Shown: positions 23,904 through 37,088 of the stretch, piece after piece
Layout of the letters: each line of letters begins with the position of its first letter
Numbering within the stretch: the first letter of the stretch is position 1
Origin: Laguncularia racemosa
Lineage: Eukaryota > Streptophyta > Magnoliopsida > Myrtales > Combretaceae
Length of the DNA: 64,000 nucleotides
Direction: 5' to 3'
Assembly: GCA_037954665.1 (NCBI GenBank)
Contig: JBBMOL010000016.1
Location: forward strand, 2,232,001 to 2,296,000
Program-made: the position numbers and the translations under genes
Notes under the pieces: model-generated
The model's input: the letters and a program-made list of their open reading frames with translations, nothing else
Database searches by the model: none
Told to the model about the DNA's origin: nothing

Positions 23904-24650
23904 TGATGTGCTTTGCTAATTGAATGGCAAACACATCAATCACAAAGCGTGAACAACCAAATCCCTCAATCAAAATGACGTGTCAAATCACTTCAAATTG
24001 GAATCCAAATTCACAAGTTTGAACACTAAATGAATATAAGAACAAACAAGTATGTGATCTTCAATGGAATACCACGCAATTGAACTAAGATTCAATCTCA
24101 AATTGAAATAATCAAATATGAAAATATACAACCCTAATTCACGTAAATGAACAAGTAATCCACAAATTGTACCTAGATATTACTTACTAGACACAATTTG
24201 TAAAACAAAAAAAGTAAGATCGATATGACTCATAATCTACTCTTGTTGATTCTGGTCACAATTTCACAAAGAAATTGATAAGAGATCTTTGCTTGCAAGG
24301 AAGAACCCTCACGGCACAAAGTGTATGTTTTTCTCAAAATTGTCAAAAAGCTCTCTAAAAACCTTAGTTAGCAAGTATTTATACTTACTTCAATTAAGGT
24401 AAAAATGTACTAAAAATTATAACGATGTCACTAAGGTAGCCAATTTTCCAAAGGAAAATTACAAATGTAAAAATAAAAGGTTGGTTCTCATAAGCAACAA
24501 TTATAAATATAAATGGTCTTGAAGTAGCCGATTCTTCACTTCAAATTTAACAATTTGTGTGCTATTGGATGTGACTCCAAAAATGTCCCGCAAGTTAATC
24601 CTTAGTGCATATTATTTGGCCATCCTGTAAAACCGATAAATATACCTGCT
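23904..24650 (-). repeat. 5' LTR of the antisense Ty3/gypsy element (outer end uncertain)
   Basis: The inner end is ...CACATCA on the minus strand, six bases before the primer binding site. A TATA box lies at 24376-24383. The outer end could not be fixed because no second LTR copy is in the window; about 24650 is a guess from where the sequence character changes. Confidence 0.5.
24376..24383 (-). promoter_or_regulatory. TATA box of the antisense LTR
   Basis: TATAAATA on the minus strand inside the LTR, oriented towards the gag. It would place transcription start near 24345. Confidence 0.5.
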
Positions 24651-27600
24651 AAAGTGCAAAATAAAACATTATTAGATAAAATTTGACCATATGTGAATGT
24701 CTAGGCTTATGTATCCAAGTCAGGTTTCCCTACTGCTAGAACTGCTGGATGGATTCCCATCATATCATGTAGGATTTTGCTAGAGTGTGGGATGTAATAC
24801 TTGCTTTTATCTCTTATGGTTTCACTTCTATTTTTGGGTGTTGTCGTGCAAAAAGTAAAGAGTGAGAATAACCTATAAATGACCCTTTTATATTCTTCTC
24901 ACTAAATGATTAATTTTTCCTCTTTATTAAATCTTTTTACTTCATTTGTTTGACCTTTTTATTTTTATTTACACTATTTTTCTCAAGCCTACTCCATCCA
25001 AGTAGCCATGAAACATTGACTTTCTTCACTTTTCTTATGCTTTGTGTTATATCCATTGAGACATTGACCGCATTACTCATGACCTACATTTTATGTTTAC
25101 ATCCATCCAATGCCAAAGTTTGACGCTAATCGGATAGGAAAAATATGAGCCTTGCACTTAAAAATTATTTTATACTCATTAAAGAAAGAGCATCTACTGA
25201 TGAATGGCTCGATAAAATTGATTCAAAGTCTAAATATCAAATATAATATTAACTCTATTTAAATCAGATAATATCGATTAAGGTTAAAAGAGAAAAATAT
25301 ATATGGATATTTATGTAAATTTATAGCTGCAAGCGAACTAACTGCGAGTCCAACAATGCTTTTATCAATAATGTAATGATAGTCGAAACTTATATTATTC
25401 TATAAGATGCCCATATTTCTATATTCTGTTGTGTTTTATTTGGTGCTGAAAGGATAACAAAAAATAAAAACGTATGCAAATTAAGCGCATTATGCAGCTC
25501 ACTCTAATCGACAACTGATGCAGCCCCTTCCGCTGTAAGGATGGTAGTGCTTTCAATTGTTCTTGGGAGAAGGATCATGGCGTCCTAGAACCATAACATC
25601 CAGCAGTAGCATCTCCTTGCATGCATATTCTTTTATTCTAATATTTCTCTTACTCGATGATAGTATTTACTGAGACTCTTAAAGTTAATGAAAGAAGGAG
25701 TCACTTGATTTCATTTTCTTGAACAATACAATTATAATATGTCTTTCTGTTGAGAATGTTTATTTTTCATCAAGTGTCTTATTATCATCAATCACACACA
25801 TATATTCGAATGGATACTAAGTAGATGAAAGAAAGACAAACCAAATGATCTTATAAATAAACAAACCAATCAAGTGCTAAGCTGGTTTTATCTATATAAG
25901 GGGGAAATTGTAATAGATACCTTGTAAACAGAAGAGTTGTATTTTGAAGTTTAGCTTTTGTGGTTATATTTGTTATTGAATAATGAAAAGTTCAAACAAA
26001 ACCAATTGGAGATAACATAATTACACATTTTGGAGTTTAGCTTTTGTTGTTATACAAAATCAATCGAAATTTTTTTTAACAAAATCAATTGGACCCATGA
26101 ATCGATCTTAATTTTTTTTTTTTTCAAATTGAAAAATTATAATTTAAAAATTAAAAATTTAAAAAGATTAAGAGCCCAAAACCGCCGAACTAATTCCAAG
26201 CTAATTCGCGATCCCGACCCGCTCCGTAACCCTATCTATCGAAAGCAAAGCGAGCACGAAATGCTGACCCGTAAGCCTCAATCGACATTCCTCGAAATAA
26301 TAGACGAGTGTCATGGAGGAAACGAGAGCTACCCGCTACAAGCAACTGGCCAGAAACTTCAAATGCCACATCACATGAACAACGATAGATCAGTGATGAT
26401 ATCTACAACTTTCATGTGTATAGTATAGGATAGAGTAGAGGACTGGACCCAGGACAAACAAGATTGAGAGGCTTGTCCTTTATGCCTCTTTTGTTAATAT
26501 TGGATTTGAATTATGTGGAAGTTATCTACTATTTATTTTTAATAAAAACTTCCTGACAACTCTAAGATAATTATGAACATGCGATTTTAATTTTTATAAC
26601 ACATTTAATTGATTTCACAAGAATAGTATTAAATAATTATTTTTTATAGATCTATTTATGCATTTGGTTAGCAAAATTGTTATTATAGCATTCTTTTTTT
26701 TGACCAAAAAACTAACTATTCTTTGCTAATTTTATCATATTTTCAATATTTAGATTTCAAAAAAATTACAAAAAAACAGTTATTATTTCTTTATTTCATT
26801 AATTAAAAATTGCAATTCTAATCATATTTTACTTTTACAAACCAAATGTATCATTAATTTTTTAGATTCTCAGTAGAAATCATTTTTTTTTAAAAAAAAA
26901 AAAAAGAGGCTTTTTGGTAAAAGAAATATATAATTTACTAGGGGCATGTTTTTATTTGAGTCCACCTATCAACTATTCTATTTAAGTCTTCCACTTCCTA
27001 ACCTTTTTTCCTTTTAGTTTGAGTTTGAGTTTTCATCTTTTAAATCATTATTCGGATTCCCTGTGCCACTTAAAATGATATTCCATCTTGCCTTTTTTTA
27101 TTAAGAAAGTAGAAACTTATCAAACAGATATTGGTACGATACCTATTTGCATGACACGGAAATCATCAGTCATTCATTAATCGTTATGAAGATATTTATT
27201 TATTTATTTATTTTTTTAAAAAAGAAGAAGATCTCAAAATGGGGGGACTGAGGAGAAAAATCACAAAAGATAAAAAGGGTAGAGTCGTCGTTCAAACATC
27301 ATTAGTATTTTAATAATTTACTCCTCACACGTGAAATTGATTCCATAAAGAGCGTGATGATTCAAATCAACTTGCTCTTGCAGAATTTGATGTTATCCTC
27401 TAATTGCTCAAAATCGTTAGAATTGGTCGTAAGCCTTGGTTTGGTTGCTACGGCTCGAAGGTCTACAATTTGGAAATCATGATCTATGTCGGCTGATCTA
27501 TGAATATACAATCCTTAAGCCATAGATTTATTTTTTTTTTAAAAAAAAAGGAGGACAGTAAGAAGTCATCGTCGTCTTCTTCTTCTTCTTCAATAAGCAA

Positions 27601-30600
27601 TAGGGTACACAAAGTCATTCATTTTAATGGTGGAACCCATTGAGATGAACCATTCTAGAGATCTTTTAGACTTTTGAGACCCCCTTTGCCTTCTTTTTCA
27701 CTCTCTCTCTCTTTTTTTTTTTTTTTTGGTTGGAATCCAAACAGAATTTCTCACGCTGTTATATTACATTATATTACTTGCTTTCTTGGAACTTACCTGC
27801 ACGTCACATTCGTGCTCCTTAATTTTCCATGACTTTTTTGCCATTAGGCATTCTCTATGAACAGTCGATCACGAGATTCCCCTCCTCTTAGAGTGCCTCT
27901 AATTACATAAGTACTGATTCAATAACGTAAGATTTCATGTTTAATTGATTGCATATAGTGTGTCCATATTTTCTGGATTTTTTTTTATTTTATTTTTTGA
28001 AATGTTTGTTGTCATTGAAACCTTATCGCTATTAAATATTTTTGTAGTAATAATATCAAGAGATTGAGAATATTACTATAAGTGTATTGAAAGTCTATAA
28101 TGGTTAGCTAAAAATGATTTTTTATTTTGAAAATAAAATATTTTTTTCACATTTTCTATTGGTATTTTAGCAACCTTATTGACTATTCGCTACAACTTTA
28201 TGCCTCACATCTTTAATTGCTGCGTAGAATCATGAGTAATCACGACCTCACAAAAAGTAGTATGATAAAACTTCGATAACTTTAAGACCCAACAATTCCG
28301 ATGAAAGAAAAGGTTTTGTTTGTTTATTTATTTATTTATTTATTTTCTTTTTTCAAAACAATCATATCTTTAATTCTACCTCCATCTTCTAATTGAGTTT
28401 AATAGAAAATTCACTAAAATAATTTTTTAAATAATCATAAAATAATATGATTATTGACATACTTTCAATAGGCAAAATATTGAGCAAATTATAACCGATG
28501 CTATAATTGTTTTTATAATATTCATTACATAGTTTTTTAAAAAGAAAAAATTAATGATAAATTTTCCAATATTAATTTTTTTTTTGTAAGTAAGTACTCA
28601 AAATATATCTTTAATGTATTTGTAGTGAGGACACAGATCAGATATGCTTTTTTAATACAAATTATTAAAGATATATTTTCCATCCATACTTTTATTATTT
28701 ATTTTAAAAATTAATTTATTGAATATTTTATTTTATAATTATTTTAAAATATATAATATTTTAGTAAATTTCCCGAGTTCAATGCCCATATAAAAGAGCA
28801 GCTACTGATCAACGTCAAATTTATTATGCGCTTAGAGTTGGAAATAATCTTACTTGTCTCTTTCCCTAAAATCTAGAAAGAAAAGGGAAAAAAAAAAAAA
28901 AAACAAATTCCAGGGGCTTAATAGGAAAGAAAAAAAGACAATCGATATCAATCGAGGGACAATAGCTGTCACCACGGCTGGCTGTCTGTTTCAATCGATG
29001 AAAAGAGGATTAGACAAGTTGAAGTTTCTCAAGGTGCATTGTACAATGCATTTTTGGCGATGGGATTCTCTTTCGCCTCCTCAATTTTCTTGCATTTCCA
29101 ACATGTTTAAATTAAATTTCTGCAAAATCATATATTGAGTTACGGATTTATTACGGTTTGCAATGAAAAATACCAAGTTTGAATCAAGCAACATACAATC
29201 AAATAAATGAAGATAAAAAATAAATGATAAGCACACAGATAATGTTATACAAAAACCCCAATTAGGGTTTAACAATTATAGACATAGAAAAGTAAAGCCA
29301 ATCCATAGGATTTTACCAAAATGGAGTATATAAATGATATTACAATCTTACATACACAGATAACTAAAAGGGTATTTGCAAAATTCTCATAGTTCATACA
29401 CAAGGTGAGTATTGTATGCTTACATGCAAACTCTCTCATGGAGCCACAAGGACTTGCCATTCTTTGAAATCTCTAAGCCACATCATAGGTGAAATCCTGT
29501 ACCTATTTATAAATCCTAGCCATAGTAAAGACCAAACTATCCAAATAATAATCTAGTGTATATATTAGAATCAAATAAAAGATCACAGAAAACTAAAATA
29601 CGATAAGTTAAAATCAAATTTTCTTATATAGTTCAATTAATCCAATTATCAATTTTTTCATTCCTTTTAAAAATCGATTAATGAATCTCTTTAGATGCCA
29701 AAATTGCTTCTCTATGAATGCAAAAACTTCATTGCAAATGCCTAAATGTCTTAGATTTCTATTAAATCAAATTACAGTCGTAACTAACAAACATCTTCCT
29801 TGGATTGACTTTAGTCTACAATGAAAGATCTCTATCTTGGATCGAATTCAACTAAAGATGCCCCAAATCACCTCCTTTCCTACAGGCCCCACCATTGATA
29901 CTATCATGCTTATACTCTACTAAGAGTAACAAAATAGCAAGCACGTACATTTATAGCCAAACTTGGTACTGTCAGTCTCACTATAATCGTATAAATGAGC
30001 AAAAGGGTATTATTGTTTACTCCAAGGGATGACTAGAGTTTACTCAGAAACCTCTCTTATAATATGGTTCAGACTGGAAGTATAGAAAAAGTACAACCAC
30101 ACTAACTCTCACATGGACGTATAGAAAAAGTACAAAGACACTATCTCTCACATGAAGTCATAACAGCTCATCCATAGCTGAATTACTATCATGGGATTTT
30201 TAAGCCATGTTACAATTCAAATATGGACCTATTTATGAGTCCCACTGGATGAGGTGGGAATGAGTAAGTTATGGATAAAATTTAAGATTCTATATTTATC
30301 TTATCTTAGGAAATACAATTTCTTAAATTTTAGAAATAGAACCTTTCTTATAATATTTTAAAACCACTTTATAATCTATCTCGTAAAATTTATAAGGTAT
30401 AGAGTAAATTTTTTATCAACCAACCATAATCATTTTCAAAACGTTCAATAGATATCCTCCGCCCTAAAATTGATCAATACTCATATGAGATAAAATTCCT
30501 TTTTTAGTAGTGATAAATATGTTGGCATATCTAACATAAAAAGATATCGCATTCAAATTTTTTATCTTATATAAAATAAGGATAATTTTTTTAAGATATA

Positions 30601-31242
30601 AACAGATAATAAATTACTTATCATATCATTTGATCATTAATTATAACAAAAGATAAGAAATTAAAATCTGATGTATTATATTAAAAAATAACATTTATAT
30701 CATTAAATTATAAAAACTTAAAATATTATAATAGGACTGAAAGCATAAAATGGCAGATTGAGCACAACATTACAAGTAAATGATTTGGGAAAGGGAGATG
30801 AATTTGCATGCCCGGAAGAAATAGTGGGTAGGTAGAACTAGGGCGGTACCCTAGGACGGGACCTAATTCCTAGGCGTGGCTTCGTTCTGCACCTACAGTA
30901 GCGTATGTGGTAATCGGCTTGAATCCACATCCACGCACCGCAAGTGGTAGGGCATCGTCACTTTCCCTCGTTTGATCAAATATTCCTCCTTTCATTCCTA
31001 CCTACCTATATATACATATAATAAAATTCAACTATTTTATGTATGTTTAAGTGGATTAATTATGTGTTTTATATTTATGTTAATATTTAATTAAATCTTC
31101 TACTTTTTGTATGAGATTTTATAATTATCTATGTTTTTACCTTTGGGTTTATGGCATTAGGAAAAAATTTTCTTTACCAATATCTTCAATGATGTAGAGT
31201 GATAAATATAAAGAATTGCTTAGTTTCTTATTGGTATATTAA
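24651..31242. other. Intergenic; no gene seen
   Basis: A 6.6 kb AT-rich stretch with many homopolymer and (TTTA)n runs (for example about 27190-27210 and 28322-28345) and (CT)n near 27702. Richer-GC patches at 25500-25610, 26165-26440 (holding a 132-codon open frame without known domain) and 30780-30975 have no recognised content. A 39 bp unit containing GTATAGAAAAAGTACAA occurs twice in tandem at 30080-30157. I could not support any gene. Confidence 0.35.
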
Positions 31243-31680
31243 GGGTTTGTTTATTTAAAGATAATGGAGAGTGAATAAAATAATTATTTTAAAAATATTT
31301 TTATTACTTTATTTACTTACAAAATGGTTCAAAAATTTTTATTTCAAATAAATTTTTTATTTCCTCTTTGTAAAGAATATTCATTACTTTCTATCGAATA
31401 ATATTTTTTATTTTTTCTCCACAGAATAAAAATTTAAATAATGAATAACAATATCCTCAATTATTAATTGTTGGTCATGTTTTATAATGACCAAATGGAG
31501 ATATATCGTTATTTTTTGTTATGTTTTCAACTTAATACTATAATTAATAAGATGGAGAAAATACAACAACAAGTATTCTTTGTAATAAAAATTTAGATGA
31601 AGTAAACACTATATGTAAATTTCTAACCTATTATCAATAAAAATTATTCTCGAGGAATATGAAATTCCTTATAAAACATT
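31243..31680 (+). mobile_element. MITE-like repeat, family 1, copy A
   Basis: Starts GGGTTTGTTTATTTAAAG and aligns along its length with copies near 41917 and 48734, sharing blocks such as TTTATTACTTTATTTACTT and TTTCTATTTCCT-like sequence. The right end is truncated or diverged. It encodes nothing. The start resembles, inverted, the right end of copy C (GTAAACAAACC), which suggests short terminal inverted repeats. Confidence 0.55.
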
Positions 31681-34600
31681 TTTAAAACAAATGGCATTAT
31701 ATAGTAAATATCCCTTTCAAATTTTAGATCTTAAAATTAAGCTATTGTAATTTATTAAAGGTAAAGCTCATTCTAATTATAAAATAACTTTTTCAGTAAC
31801 GGTTATTATATCGAAGCTATCATGCACCTTGTTGAAACCTTAGCAATCTAAGGAGAAAAGGGAAGAGAAAGAGAAGACATGCCCTTATCTTTGGTGCAAT
31901 GACCCTTAAAGGTAAGAGAAAGTTTCGCTGTTTGATTTTTTTTTTCAATGACCAAGATGCTAAAACTCACATATATGATAGCATATGAGAAATTCATAAA
32001 TACTATAAGAAGTTTGCAACACTATTCTTCAGTATTCATAGAGATTTGTAAAAGGGGTAAGGATCTATTTTATGGTTGAGTGTAATTTTAAGGAATCACT
32101 ATATCAAGAAAAATTTTGTTTTGACATGGTTATTTTAGTTGGTGCCCACCTTGTCTAGAATTAGAGTTTCAAATTTATCCAAGCTAAGGATCTATAGTAA
32201 CTCTTTTTATTTTCTTTGTTGATATAAGTTTCTAATTATTTGATTATTGTAAGAGATCGATTTTGGCTCAGTCGTATTATTAATTCATTTGGCACCTATA
32301 GTGACAAGGGAGTGGTGATACAATTAAAAGAATCAAATTCTTACTCAAGTTTAGTCATTTATGTTAATTTAATTGTAATTTGGAAAGTACTTGATTTAGG
32401 ATTTTATTTAAATTAAAAGTAAAGTTGATTTTTTTGACACATAGGTTTATGGGTTTTGAATTGTTGTTAACTATATTGTCAATCATATATGTTAATTTTA
32501 TGTAAGTGCATAAAAGTGTTAGAAAATTTTAGTTTTGAAAATATTAATTTTATTGAATATTAGAGTTGTCAAGCCATAAAAAAAAAAAAGTGTTGTTATG
32601 ATTTTGTTAAGAGAATATGAGTTTGGTTATTGGAATTTATGTTGTTAATGGAAAAGAGAGAGAGAGAAATGGAGTTGAAAAGTATTAGTTGTTTAAAGAA
32701 ATTTTAGGTTTTGTTCATAATTTATGGATTTTACAATGTTGTTATTGGGTAATGGAAAGTAGTTGTTGTTTGTGAGAGCTATAAATTATTCTATATTGGA
32801 TTAAATTAATTGATAAGAGATGTTACAAGTATGTTAAGAAATTTCAAATTTATAGTGATTCATAAAAATGATGGATTTTAAAAACAATCTATTTTTAAAA
32901 TAGTAGTATTTTTTATTATTTTCCAAATCAAGCTTTTGAAGTTAGTATTATGAAACAACAAATGAGCAAGGTTGATCCATGATGGTCAAGAGGATTTATC
33001 TTTTTGAAAAAAGGAGTTTGATTTAGTTTTCTATGTGAAGTTTTGAAAAAAGGTGCTTTCAAAATTTTGGAGTTAAAAAAAAAATTAAACATGTGTATTT
33101 TATTTATTTGTAAGTTGTTAGATAAAATATAAAGCTAATTCATATTTAATAATAATATGTTAGTAGTTAATTTACATGATGGAAAGTTAATTATAGTACA
33201 ATTAGTTATTTTACAACCAATAATTAGTGACTTAGTAACAAACAGTTGGTGGATGAGGGAAAGTTATTTCATTTAAAAGCAACTAAGTTGAATAATCTAT
33301 TATAATTTTATATAAATAGCATAAATAGTTACATAGGTTATAAAGCTCAAATAGCCTTTTATGTATTAGGTTTTAAAAACACTTGTTTGAAACCTTAGTG
33401 GAAAAAAAAAAAAAACTTTTACCTTAAATTCTAAACCATAGGTGTTAATCAATTACTATAGATTTGGGTTGAAATTTTAAAATTATTAAGTATGACTTAT
33501 GACATTTTTGTTATACATGTATTAGGATGTGGTGTTATTTATGATTCAATAGTTTTTGGAATTCGATATACAAGTATGTAGTCATTATATATTGGTGTGC
33601 TTGCTAAGGTATTAAATAAATTAACTTGATAAAAAGTAAAACCAAATAAATTATATACTACTTATGCTTGGGAAAGGCTAAAAAAGATATAGGTTAACGT
33701 CAATGATTTGAGACACTCCATCCAATGATAGATATAGCTTGTCTAACCATTGTGTAACCTTGTATCGATAGGATCCAGTTAGTTGAGTACTAACTTTTAT
33801 GTCAATGGATCGTTGATTTGAGCAAGGTCGTGTAATGGGTTAGCATATCAAGATGAAGTTGTAAGCCAATCGTACTTGTGAAATAAGGATGCTTGTGTGA
33901 GGTTTAGCAAGCTAATGGCTACTCGATATGGTCTTAAGGACAACATGGTTTATGGTTTTTATTTCAATTATGTATTATTTTGTGTGTGTATATGTGTGTG
34001 TATTGTGCTAGAGTCTTGAATTATTCCAAACTTAGGGATGTGTATGATTGTGTTGTTTGAACAATAATTTAAAAATAATAATTAGTGGTCGCTACGTTAG
34101 AATAAGTTGCGTTTATGTATTATGCATTGCATATTCATTTGCACATGTTTGCGTGGCTACGTACTGGGCTTTTTAACCCGTCCCTTTAGAGACTTTGTTT
34201 TTCAAGTGCAGAAGAAGTTTAGGTGTAATGTTATTGGCATTGACGTATGGGATCAACGCATTGTTAGTACAATGATAGAAAGGTTTTGCTTACATTGTAA
34301 TAGTTTAATTATATGTGTTTTGATTATACTTTTGTATTAAATTTTGGAAGAAAAAATATTATAAATAAATTTAAAATTTTAGAATTTTTAGCGTGAGTTA
34401 TCACATACTTTATTTATAAAAAAAAAAAACAGAAAAATAAAATCTAAAGATATAAAAGGGTGTCCCTAGTTTTAATAATGTTGATATACTGTGTTTGTCC
34501 GATATAAACGAAGATATCCTTACATCATTGGATACTTATAGTATGAAGTAGGATGACCAATTGTCTCACCGGAGCCATTCTGTCGGCAATGCCAATTGCA

Positions 34601-34735
34601 GCAAAATTAAGGAACTTATATAATCGCTTTAACAGATTTATCATTAGATGAACATTTATCACATAAACTAACGTATGGTATAACTAAAGAAATACTAAGA
34701 TACAGATAAATACTATGACTTGACATGACCAATAA
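31681..34735. other. Intergenic, repeat-like; no gene seen
   Basis: AT-rich sequence with a region at about 33690-34340 of higher complexity that reads like LTR or other repeat DNA but could not be matched to any element here. A 77-codon open frame at 34107 has no known domain. Confidence 0.3.
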
Positions 34736-36733
34736 TTAATCAAGGCCCCACTCCCAAAAGTGTCTATCCTCGTGCAGAAGTCCAAATTTACATGAATTTG
34801 CAGTTTCATCATCTTCCAGTCTTGGTAGAAACTGCAATGGCAAATACTTCTTGCTGAGATCGTCTGCTTCCTCCTGAGAGAAATCCGAGTGGTCCGGCTC
34901 GAAAACGTGAGAAGAACTAGCAGGCTCCATCCATGTACTCTCTGAATCTAAGATATCACTTTTTGTTGAACTTGCAGTCTCTAGTTTGCATTCTAAGGTG
35001 GGCACATTTGATACAATTTCAGCAACTTCTTTGACAACAGGCTTCTGACTGTTGACATTTGATAATTTGATGACTTCAGTTGGGTCCGAGATATGATCCT
35101 CTTTCTCTCTTGTATGCATTTTCTCTTTGAGGGAAAGGACCTGGTCAACACGAAACCTTGTCAATTATCAATAGATAGATGCTTTTATGTTAACTACTGG
35201 GATGCTTAGGTACCATTTTTAATAGACTTTCTTTCTTTCTTTCTTTCTTTTCTTTTTTTTTTTTCTCAAATTATTTTACTCAATTCAGATTTAATTAACT
35301 TAACAAAATTGAAAAGAAATTGCAATCCAATTTAAACTGGATGATGACCACTATGTGTCCTCTCTTCTTGTCTTTTACTTTTACATTATTTAAAGGAAAT
35401 ATCTGGTTTTGATGTAGCACTTACATCGGAGTGCTTGCACTAGATAGATGTATAAGAGTTTCTTTATAGTTTATATTTTCAAAAATAATGATGATTTTTT
35501 ATATTTTTAGTACCAATATAATACAAAATTTTCTAAGAAATGAGATTAGATTTTTAACTTTTAATTATATAATTCTTTCATATATTTAAAGTATCCATAA
35601 TACAAATTTTCATATTCTTATCATTTTTATTATGATTCTACATCTAATTACTTTTTTGTTGTGGCACTCGAAAGATGGTGTGTATATGCTTTTTAAGTAT
35701 ATGATTAATTATCTACCTAATAAAACTTGTGATAATTACATGGGCAGCAAATGGTCTCTCTATATTACAGTTACCCCATGAATGCAAAACTTGGTTAATA
35801 ATTTGATTGGGTCTTACGAGGATATACAAGGAACAATTTAAGTTAAAATATAATGATGTCTGTGGACACTATGTATTACCTCTTGTTTCAATTTTTCATT
35901 TTCCATGGCAAGGATGTCACAATCTACTTTGAGGTTGTCATGACTAGCTTTTAGTGCTTCATATTCCTTCTCCAGCTGTTTGGTCTTATACCTCGCCCGC
36001 CGATTTTGAAACCAAATTGCAACCTGACGAGGCTGCAAACCAAGTTCTTTTGCAAGTTGGGCTTTCCTCTCTGGCTCAAGCTTGTTTTCTTCCTCAAAAG
36101 TTGTCTCCAAGAAGCGTACTTGATTCTGACTCAGCCTCCTTTTCTTTCCTGCTGGCTGAAGGAATAAGCCACCATTGATGTAATCTTCTTTGATGTTTTC
36201 TACTTTGGTTTCTGGCTGTTGCAGGAGGAATGGTGTTGGAGTTTCTGCAGGATTTGGTCCTCCAGTAATGGTCTCGAAATTCATTAATGTTTTTGGACCT
36301 ACAAAAAATCGCACAAAAGGAGGATCAGTCAATGCAACTCTTTTTCTCTATTTTGTCTTTCCTTTCTTTTCAACCCAACATCGAATCGAGAACAAAGGAA
36401 AGGAAAAAAATCTTAATTAGTGTCCCGGCACTTGTAAAGGAAAAAAAATAAAAATAAAAATTGAAACTTTTACTTGTTTTATACAATTGCTTTTTCGTCT
36501 AGTGCAAAAAAAAATTTCCTTTTTTAACTTCTTAACTAGTGATGGGTTTCCATGAATGAGACACACAGAAAATTTGTGAATCGAGTTATACCATGAAAAG
36601 AAGCAGAAGAAAGAGGAAGCCAGCGAGGTTCAACATTCTCAGGAGAAAGAGATGGTCTTGGGTCCGGTACTGTAGCAGTTGTGAGGCTATTGTTAGTAGC
36701 TGACAAACAAGTTCTTCCAGTTTCACCCGCCAT
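34736..36733 (-). CDS. HD-Zip class I homeodomain-leucine zipper transcription factor (three exons)
   Basis: The gene reads on the minus strand with exons 36733-36592, 36298-35880 and 35140-34736, giving 966 coding bases and a 321-residue protein. Both introns (293 and 739 bp) have GT and AG ends and the joins keep frame: CATG|GT at the first, GAG|GTC at the second. The homeodomain lies at about residues 99-153 (KKRRLSQNQVRFLE ... VAIWFQNRRARYK). A perfect leucine zipper follows, with Leu at 156, 163, 170, 177, 184 and 191; the last sits on exon 3. The C-terminus is acidic and ends with aromatic FWEWGLD, as in class I members near ATHB-1/HAT5. Such proteins bind CAATNATTG-type sites as dimers in the nucleus and often act in stress or development; the target genes here are unknown. 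The exact orthologue is not assigned. Confidence 0.88.
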
Positions 36734-37079
36734 AGCTATTTCAATGACTTTACTTGAATTCCCAAAGGCTTAAATTAAAAGTTCACAACTGCATACGGGT
36801 TTAGAAGAGAAGTTGGTGATAATTGCGGTGTGTCAATGATGTGGCTTGTGACGGAAAAAGCTAGTTGTGAAGATGACCGCAACGTGGAAAGTTTGAAAGT
36901 GAGGGAAACTCACACCCATCACCTCAGAAAATGCTAGAAGTTACAAGAGAATGAAGGATCGCTTTTCTAGGTTTTCTTTTGCTGGGGCACGGTTACTTGG
37001 AAGTTTGATGCCACATGCAGATTTGAAAAAACAGGAAGAAGCAGAGATATTTTCTTTCTCATACAGAGAGGTCACTCTG

Positions 37080-37088
37080 TTTATATAA
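37080..37088 (-). promoter_or_regulatory. Probable TATA box of the HD-Zip gene
   Basis: The minus strand reads CTTATATAAACAG here, about 350 bases upstream of the start codon. A pyrimidine-rich leader of roughly 300 bases would follow. No other TATA-like site between this and the start codon looks as good. Confidence 0.5.

Noticed and set aside
20226..24650. 3' LTR of the Ogre-type element downstream of the integrase
   Set aside because: No sequence resembling the TGTAAACACCCC start or the rest of the 5' LTR occurs here or later in the window.
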